36,663 nt of DNA from Verrucomicrobiota bacterium (lineage in GTDB: Bacteria; Verrucomicrobiota; Verrucomicrobiia; Limisphaerales; JACQFS01), in NCBI GenBank assembly GCA_016199935.1, contig JACQFS010000030.1:1-36663 (forward strand). Reading direction: 5' to 3'. The notes under the pieces were generated by a model. The model saw only the letters and a program-made list of their open reading frames with translations. It did not search any database and had not been told where the DNA came from. Below are positions 32,043 to 36,663 of the stretch, piece by piece; within the stretch, counting starts at the first letter, position 1; each line of letters opens with the position of its first letter. The position numbers and the translations under genes were made by a program.

Positions 32043-32653
32043 CACTCCGGCGCGCCGCCCTGATACGCCTCGGGCTTGAGCACACCGACGAACGGCAAAT
32101 TGCGATAGCGCTCCGCGAAATCCAGCCCGTAGCCGACGACGAACTGGTTCGGGATCTTGAAGCCCACGTAGTCCGCCTCGATTTTTTCCACGCGCCGCTC
32201 CGCCTTGTCGAGCAGCACGCAGGTGTGGAGGTCGCGCGGATTGAGCTGGCGCAGTTTTTCCGTGACGCGCTTGAGCGTCCTGCCGGTGTCGAGGATGTCG
32301 TCCACCACGAGCACATCGCGCCCGCGCACGTCGAGGCGGAGTTCTTTGGTGAACACGAGGTCGCCCGACTCCGTGCCCACGCCGTAGCTGGAGACGCCGA
32401 TGAAATCCAGCCGCAGCGGCAGCGAAAGGTGCCGGATGAGGTCGGCGAGAAACATCACGGTGCCGTTGAGCAGCGAGACGATGACGAGGTCGCGCCCGGT
32501 GTAGTCGCGCTGGATGTCGCGTGTGAGTTGGCGCACGCGGCGCTGGAGCTGCGTCTCGCTGATGAGCACGGTCTGGATTTCCGTGGGCCACGCGGGCGCG
32601 GTGCCGCGGCGCGGGCGGACGTGGCGGGGAGCGGAGAGAGGGTCGGGGTTCAT
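32042..32653 (-). CDS. hpt: Hypoxanthine phosphoribosyltransferase
   Basis: Salvages hypoxanthine or guanine to IMP or GMP with PRPP (family knowledge). The 203-residue protein has a 25-residue N-terminal extension that is Pro/Arg-rich. The PRTase fold then begins at VLISETQLQRRVRQL. The PRPP loop is VLVVDDILDTGRTL (114-127), and the earlier LVIVSLLNGTVMFLADL and DFIGVSSYG segments match the family. ADYVGFKIPNQFVVGYGLDF and YRNLPFVGVLKPE near the end are typical of bacterial Hpt. ATG 32653 overlaps the stop of the preceding gene as ATGA, and the stop overlaps moaD as TGATG, so it is coupled on both sides. Coupling of purine salvage with moaD is unusual; GTP is the precursor of molybdopterin, which may be coincidental. 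Confidence 0.93.
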   Translation of the reverse strand: MNPDPLSAPRHVRPRRGTAPAWPTEIQTVLISETQLQRRVRQLTRDIQRDYTGRDLVIVSLLNGTVMFLADLIRHLSLPLRLDFIGVSSYGVGTESGDLVFTKELRLDVRGRDVLVVDDILDTGRTLKRVTEKLRQLNPRDLHTCVLLDKAERRVEKIEADYVGFKIPNQFVVGYGLDFAERYRNLPFVGVLKPEAYQGGAPE

Positions 32654-33324
32654 TTGAGTTTTTTTTGTTCGGCGCGGATTTCGGCAGCCTCGGGCGAGTT
32701 GGGATCGAGGGCCAGACCGGCTTCCCAGATTTCCTTCGCCTTTTCCTTTTGCTTCGCTTTGAAAAGCATCACGCCGTGGTAGTGCGCCACGTCCTGCTTG
32801 TCGCCAGTAACAAACGCTGCGGGCCGCTGCTGCACCTGCTCCCACAACCACGCGAGGTCGTCGCGCACGAGCGCCTCACGATCGAGCCAAGCCGGCATGT
32901 GGACGTTGTTCATTGCGCGCGTCATGCGCACGGTGAGGTCGTTGGTGGCAAGCGTGACGGCGCGGTCCATCAGGCGGTTGCCCTCCTTCACGAGCGAAAG
33001 GCGGCGCGTGGGCCAGAAAGTGTCGCGCGCGCGCATGGTGAGTGTGCTGCCGAGATAGGCGGTGGCGAGGGCGTTGGACGGCTGGAGCTTGAGGAGGTCG
33101 TTGAAATATTTCTCCGCCAGCTTGGCGGCTTCCTCGTTGTCCTTGGCGCCGATGTCGTGGCAATACTTGGCGACGGCAAACAGGGCGGCAGCATTGGTCG
33201 GGTTCGCCGCGAGCGGTTTCTGCAACTCAGCCAGCTTCTTCCCGAACTCCGCCTTGTCCGCCGCCGATACGGTGACGGCGGCGAGCAGCAAAATGAGGAG
33301 GCAGCATCGAAGCATCGCTCGCAT
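32650..33324 (-). CDS. Exported TPR-like protein of unknown function
   Basis: A 224-residue protein with signal peptide MRAMLRCCLLILLLAAVTVSA and a mature part of amphipathic helices. The repeated pattern includes NPTNAAALFAVAKYCHDIGA, LQPSNALATAYLGSTLTMRA and, at the end, KAKEIWEAGLALDPNSPEAAEI. These are degenerate tetratricopeptide repeats (A-x-x-x-L...P-x-x-P pattern), so it probably mediates protein contacts in the periplasm. No enzyme motif is seen. ATG 33324 was chosen; the Met four residues on would also leave a signal peptide. It is the first gene of the operon, and its stop overlaps hpt by four bases. The 47-base gap to the SGNH hydrolase shows no clear promoter. Confidence 0.75.
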   Translation of the reverse strand: MRAMLRCCLLILLLAAVTVSAADKAEFGKKLAELQKPLAANPTNAAALFAVAKYCHDIGAKDNEEAAKLAEKYFNDLLKLQPSNALATAYLGSTLTMRARDTFWPTRRLSLVKEGNRLMDRAVTLATNDLTVRMTRAMNNVHMPAWLDREALVRDDLAWLWEQVQQRPAAFVTGDKQDVAHYHGVMLFKAKQKEKAKEIWEAGLALDPNSPEAAEIRAEQKKLK

Positions 33325-33371
33325 GGTAGTGGCGACGCGGGAGGAGACTAGAAAAATTCCAGCCGCAAAAC

Positions 33372-34085
33372 CTACTTCAACAGCTTCTTCAAAGGCTGCT
33401 CGATGGCGTCGGCCCAGATTTCGTAGCCCTTCTCGTTCGGGTGGAGCAGGTCGGGCATGATTTCTTTGGGCAGCGTGCCGTCGGCTTCGAGGAACTTTTT
33501 GCCGATGTCGAGGAAGTGGACGTGCTTCCCGTCGTGGAGTTTCGCGAGCGACTTATTGACCTCGGCAAGCTGAAGGCGCTGCGGAGAATCCTTCTCGCCG
33601 CGCGGGAAGACGGCGAGGAAGAGAATCTTCGCGTCGGGAAATTTCATGCGCAGTTCCTTCACGACGGTGGTGACGCCCTCGATGATCTCGGCCGTGGTGT
33701 TGCGCGGTTCGCCCGTGGCCTTTTCCTTGCCGGAGTTGTTCGTGCCGATCATCAGCACGACGGCCTTGGGCTTGTAGCCTTCGGCCTCGCCATTGCGCAG
33801 GCGCCAGAGGACGTGCTGCGTGCGGTCGCCGCTGATGCCGAAGTTGGCGGCCTTGAGCGGGGCGAAATGTTTGTCCCACGTCGCCTTGCCCTTGGTGCGC
33901 CAGCCGTCGGTGATCGAGTCGCCGAGGAAGAGCACATCGATGCCGCCCTGTTTCGCCTCGGCGACGAAGCCCTCGTGGCGTGCGACCCACTTCGGGTCGC
34001 GCGGCGCGGGTTCGATGGCGGTATTGGCGAACGAGGCGGAGACAAAGGCGCAAGCGGCAAGCGCGAGGAGGGCGAGGTGTTTCAT
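33372..34085 (-). CDS. Secreted SGNH/GDSL-family hydrolase
   Basis: A 237-residue protein with signal peptide [20 protein letters not shown] and the four SGNH blocks. Block I is [10 protein letters not shown] (53-62, nucleophile Ser57), block II the Gly in NFGISGDRT (81-89), block III GTNN (114-117), and block [15 protein letters not shown] with the catalytic Asp and His. The pattern resembles the PAF-acetylhydrolase-beta/gamma-like enzymes that often de-acetylate sugars in this phylum (family knowledge); the substrate here is not known. It is divergent from bioB with a 91-base intergenic gap and has its own candidate promoter ending 8 bases before ATG 34085. TAG ends it. The downstream TPR gene starts 47 bases later on the same strand. 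Confidence 0.9.
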   Translation of the reverse strand: MKHLALLALAACAFVSASFANTAIEPAPRDPKWVARHEGFVAEAKQGGIDVLFLGDSITDGWRTKGKATWDKHFAPLKAANFGISGDRTQHVLWRLRNGEAEGYKPKAVVLMIGTNNSGKEKATGEPRNTTAEIIEGVTTVVKELRMKFPDAKILFLAVFPRGEKDSPQRLQLAEVNKSLAKLHDGKHVHFLDIGKKFLEADGTLPKEIMPDLLHPNEKGYEIWADAIEQPLKKLLK

Positions 34086-34093
34086 GTGCGGCG

Positions 34094-34122
34094 GTTGTAG
34101 TGGAGCGGCGAACGCAAATCAA
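34094..34122 (-). promoter_or_regulatory. Candidate promoter of the SGNH hydrolase
   Basis: On the minus strand TTGATT (34122-34117) and TACAAC (34099-34094) are 17 bases apart, and ATG 34085 lies 8 bases beyond. It should give a leaderless or near-leaderless mRNA. Confidence 0.4.
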
Positions 34123-34138
34123 CCCCGCCGCTTCCGGC

Positions 34139-34166
34139 TTGCGCTGCCGCGCGTGGCGGCTAACGT
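34139..34166 (+). promoter_or_regulatory. Candidate promoter of bioB
   Basis: TTGCGC (34139-34144) and TAACGT (34161-34166) are 16 bases apart. ATG 34177 is only 10 bases beyond the -10-like box, and no Shine-Dalgarno sequence is present. No BirA-type operator (dyad with TTGTAAACC) was seen. Confidence 0.35.
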
Positions 34167-34176
34167 GTCAACCACG

Positions 34177-35253
34177 ATGCCGAGCACAGTTGACGTGAAC
34201 CCAAACCGCACCCGCAGCCACGCCGCCACCGTCCGCCACGACTGGACGACGGCGGAGATCCGCGCGCTGCACGACCTGCCGCTGCTCGAGCTGGTGTTCC
34301 GCGCTGCGAGTGTTCATCGCGAGTTTCAGGACGCGCGCGAGGTGCAGGTGTGCAAACTCATTTCGATCAAGACCGGCGCGTGCCCGGAGGATTGCTCGTA
34401 TTGCTCGCAGTCGTCGCGCTACGAGACCGAGGTGGAGGCGCAGCCGCTGATGGAGAAGGAGCGCGTGCTGACGCTCGCGCGCGACGCGAAGGCGGCGGGC
34501 GTGAGCCGCGTGTGCATGGGCGCGGCGTGGCGCGGCGTGAAGGACGGCGCGCAGTTTGAACGCGTGCTGGAGATGGTGAAGGACGTGACCGCGATGGGCG
34601 TGGAAGTCTGCTGCACCCTCGGCCTCGTGAATGAGACGCAGGCGAAGCGGCTCGAGGACGCCGGCCTTTACGCCTACAACCACAACCTCGACACGTCCGA
34701 GGGCCACTACAAATCCGTCATCACCACGCGCACGTATCAGGACCGGCTCGACACGCTGGCCAACGTGCGCAAGACGAACGTCACCGTCTGCTCCGGCGGC
34801 ATCCTCGGGCTCGGCGAAAAAATTTCCGACCGCATCGAGCTGCTGCACACGCTCGCGACATTGGACACGCATCCCGAGTCGGTGCAGGTGAACATCCTTT
34901 CCAAGGTCGAGGGCACGCCGTTGCAGAACCAGGAGGAGGTGCCGTTCGACGAGACGCTGCGGATGATCGCGACGGCGCGGCTCGTGATGCCGGCCTCGAT
35001 GGTGCGGCTCTCGGCGGGACGCGTGACGTTGAGCACGTGGCAGCAGGGGCTGTGTTTCCTCGCGGGCGCGAACTCCATTTTCTCCAGCGAAACCGGCACG
35101 ATGCTCACGAGCGCCGTGCCGTCGCCGGACTACGATGCGGACAAGGCGATGCTCGCGACGCTGGGGCTGACGATGCGCCCGCCGTTCAAAGGAAAAGAAA
35201 TGGCCGTGTGCCCGGACGAGGGCGCGGCGTGCGCGCGGATGGTGGAGGAATGA
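34177..35253 (+). CDS. bioB: Biotin synthase
   Basis: Radical-SAM enzyme inserting sulfur into dethiobiotin to form biotin (family knowledge). The 358-residue protein carries [14 protein letters not shown] (67-80) with the C69-x3-C73-x2-C76 cluster, [37 protein letters not shown] and VRLSAGR. The latter contains the arginine that coordinates the [2Fe-2S] cluster in relatives. Residues 1-22 are a short extension; ATG 34177 was chosen because the frame further upstream (open to 33793) lies inside the divergent hydrolase gene. It is monocistronic within this window, ends with TGA at 35251-35253, and is separated by seven bases from the convergent metalloprotease. Other bio genes are not present. 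A near-leaderless promoter is suggested. Confidence 0.95.
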   Translation: MPSTVDVNPNRTRSHAATVRHDWTTAEIRALHDLPLLELVFRAASVHREFQDAREVQVCKLISIKTGACPEDCSYCSQSSRYETEVEAQPLMEKERVLTLARDAKAAGVSRVCMGAAWRGVKDGAQFERVLEMVKDVTAMGVEVCCTLGLVNETQAKRLEDAGLYAYNHNLDTSEGHYKSVITTRTYQDRLDTLANVRKTNVTVCSGGILGLGEKISDRIELLHTLATLDTHPESVQVNILSKVEGTPLQNQEEVPFDETLRMIATARLVMPASMVRLSAGRVTLSTWQQGLCFLAGANSIFSSETGTMLTSAVPSPDYDADKAMLATLGLTMRPPFKGKEMAVCPDEGAACARMVEE

Positions 35254-35260
35254 GCCGCGT

Positions 35261-36663
35261 TCACGGCACGCGACCGACGCGGTAGAAGAGCTTCGCATTA
35301 TTGGTGGCGAACAGGTTGGTGAAGGCACCGACCGTGTTCGTGGGGCGCACGCCGATCGGGAGCCGCACCCAGTTGCTCAGGTTGGTGGAGGCGAAGAGTT
35401 CGTAGTTTTCGTAGGGGCGGGCCTCGAAGGTGAGGTTGGTGGCGGTTTGCGAAAGGAGGCGGAGGCTGGACCTGCTGTTCGTCGGATCGGAGCCGAGGAG
35501 ATATTCTTGAAAGTTGGTGAACCCATCGCCATCAAAATCATTGGTCGCGCGGTGATTCGCACCCACACTCGGGTCAGGATTGCCGAAGTAGGTGGTCATC
35601 CAGTTGTCCGGAATGCCGTCGCTGGTTGCGGGAAAGTTGTCCTGCGAAAGCGAGATGACACGGATGAAAACGTAGGGCGACGCGTTCGTGCCATCGAAGA
35701 CGCGCGCATAGACCGAGTCGTAGGAGGTGAGTTCATCGGATGGATCAATGCGCGGGCCGTTGCCGGTGATCGTGGGTGTGAAGCGGAGCAGCAGGGCGTT
35801 GGTGGCGTTGGTGGCGAAGGTGCCGTGAGGCGCGACGGGATTGCTCAACTGGAGGGAATACACCGGAAGATTGCTGGGCGAAAAGAGGTCGAAGGGCTGG
35901 AGGCGAAGTTCGTTCACGCCGGCGACGTTCGGCTGCGGCGAGGCGTCCACCACGTCCATCACGCGGTCAAAGGTCCACGGCGGCGTGTTGGTCGGCGGGT
36001 AAGCCGACTGCACGACGGGCGGGTCGTAACTGCCAAGCACGGCCCCGCGATTGTCGTTATGGGCACGGAAATACATCACCGCGTTGCTCAGAACCGTGTT
36101 CGGCTCGGGGTCGCTTTCGCTCGAATGCATCATGCCCAAGACGTGACCGATTTCGTGGCAAAGGACTTCGGCGAGATGGTTGGTATTCTGCAAGAAGACA
36201 TTGGTGTGTTCGAGGACGACAAAACCGCGGACCGCCCGGTTAAACTCAAAGCCCTTCACATTTGCGCCGGTGCCCCAATTGGTGGGAGTATTGCCGCCCG
36301 TAAAGAAGCTGTCGCCGACCCCGCCATTGCCCACGGTGGAACTCGCCGGGATGTAGTTAAACGTGTCGTGCAGTTGGATCCGAATCTTCGCGTCGTCGCG
36401 CGGGGAACCATTGAGGTTGGTGACGGCGGCCGAGGCATTGCCGAAGTTGGTAAAGCCTTCGAACACGAACCGAATGCCGGTGACCGCGGACCACGCTTGA
36501 AACGCGGACGCAACGGCATTGGTCGCCTGATTGGTCGTGACGCCGGCCGGCAGCGCCTGCGCGTCCACGAGATAGGGAATCGCCTCGCCGTGATCCGGAG
36601 CGAGGAAGCGCATGGGGAGGCCGTTGTTCGTGTCGATGTTAAGGCCCGTCGGGGCGATGCCCG
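35261..36663 (-). CDS. Matrixin-type metalloprotease with TSP3-like and C-terminal modules (5' end outside window)
   Basis: About 467 residues are visible and the frame is open to the window edge, so the start and any signal peptide lie outside. The zinc site is HEIGHVLGMMH, the metzincin H-E-x-x-H-x-x-G-x-x-H pattern, preceded by EVLC. Upstream, SAFQAWSAVTGIRFVFEG matches the matrixin fold, and VMYFR is near the place of the Met-turn. Later segments include ATNDFDGDGFTNFQEYLLGS, a calcium-binding DxDxDG (TSP3-like) loop. The protein ends in ENYELFASTNLSNWVRLPIG...LFYRVGRVP, a module like that of the giant repeat protein. It is probably exported and acts on extracellular proteins. It converges with bioB, with seven bases between the stops. 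Confidence 0.88.
   Translation of the reverse strand, partial: GIAPTGLNIDTNNGLPMRFLAPDHGEAIPYLVDAQALPAGVTTNQATNAVASAFQAWSAVTGIRFVFEGFTNFGNASAAVTNLNGSPRDDAKIRIQLHDTFNYIPASSTVGNGGVGDSFFTGGNTPTNWGTGANVKGFEFNRAVRGFVVLEHTNVFLQNTNHLAEVLCHEIGHVLGMMHSSESDPEPNTVLSNAVMYFRAHNDNRGAVLGSYDPPVVQSAYPPTNTPPWTFDRVMDVVDASPQPNVAGVNELRLQPFDLFSPSNLPVYSLQLSNPVAPHGTFATNATNALLLRFTPTITGNGPRIDPSDELTSYDSVYARVFDGTNASPYVFIRVISLSQDNFPATSDGIPDNWMTTYFGNPDPSVGANHRATNDFDGDGFTNFQEYLLGSDPTNSRSSLRLLSQTATNLTFEARPYENYELFASTNLSNWVRLPIGVRPTNTVGAFTNLFATNNAKLFYRVGRVP

Noticed and set aside
33793-34176. N-terminal extension of bioB
   Set aside because: The in-frame upstream region lies inside the SGNH hydrolase gene and its promoter; BioB homologues start near 34177.

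Overview
The window reads as a GC-rich chromosomal segment of a Verrucomicrobiota bacterium, probably the Limisphaerales/Pedosphaerales group. That placement is an inference from gene content: an H-X9-DG pseudopilin, a Pirellula/Verrucomicrobium-type haem-binding dehydrogenase, a 2,125-residue protein with autotransporter-associated beta-strand repeats, secreted proteins ending in a 'STNLxNW...FYR' module, and few recognisable Shine-Dalgarno sites. No phage, IS element, CRISPR array or plasmid backbone was seen, and no gene-free stretch exceeds 300 bases.

Layout. 1-185: end of a coiled-coil protein. 276-4208 (minus): compact threonine operon hom-thrC-lysC. 4328-7406: DEDD-type exonuclease, tRNA-Leu(CAG), a LarA-like protein and a pseudopilin with a strong terminator. 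7556-9724 (minus): recA behind a DAHP synthase that is split by an in-frame amber codon and lacks a metal-ligand histidine. 9892-15270: a secreted proline-rich protein of unknown function, moeA, a Kef-type antiporter and a Gfo/Idh/MocA oxidoreductase. 15504-19430: orphan sugar-binding protein, PQQ-like beta-propeller, alpha/beta hydrolase and a membrane-anchored hypothetical. 19624-26001: the giant repeat protein. 26284-29541: the haem-binding dehydrogenase. 29658-33324 (minus): a tightly coupled operon, TPR-like protein - hpt - moaD - BamE-like protein - moaE - namZ. 33372-36663: SGNH hydrolase, bioB and a matrixin-type metalloprotease that runs off the window.

How the genes fit together. 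hom, thrC and lysC supply three steps from aspartate to threonine. moaD, moaE and moeA belong to molybdenum cofactor synthesis, with hpt translationally coupled to moaD. The secreted hydrolases, propeller, dehydrogenase and giant surface protein suggest a polymer-degrading, free-living life style (inference).

Most notable. (1) A family of nested intergenic palindromes, each arm of which can itself fold, lies at gene ends. Two of them have become coding sequence, adding a 47-residue tail to MoaE and the last eight residues plus stop to the beta-propeller protein. (2) DAHP synthase is cut by TAG exactly between its regulatory and catalytic domains, in a genome segment where TAG is otherwise a genuine stop. 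(3) The giant protein carries a duplicated module of about 390 residues. (4) Several genes have promoter-like hexamers ending only 6-11 bases before the start codon, suggesting leaderless or near-leaderless mRNAs.
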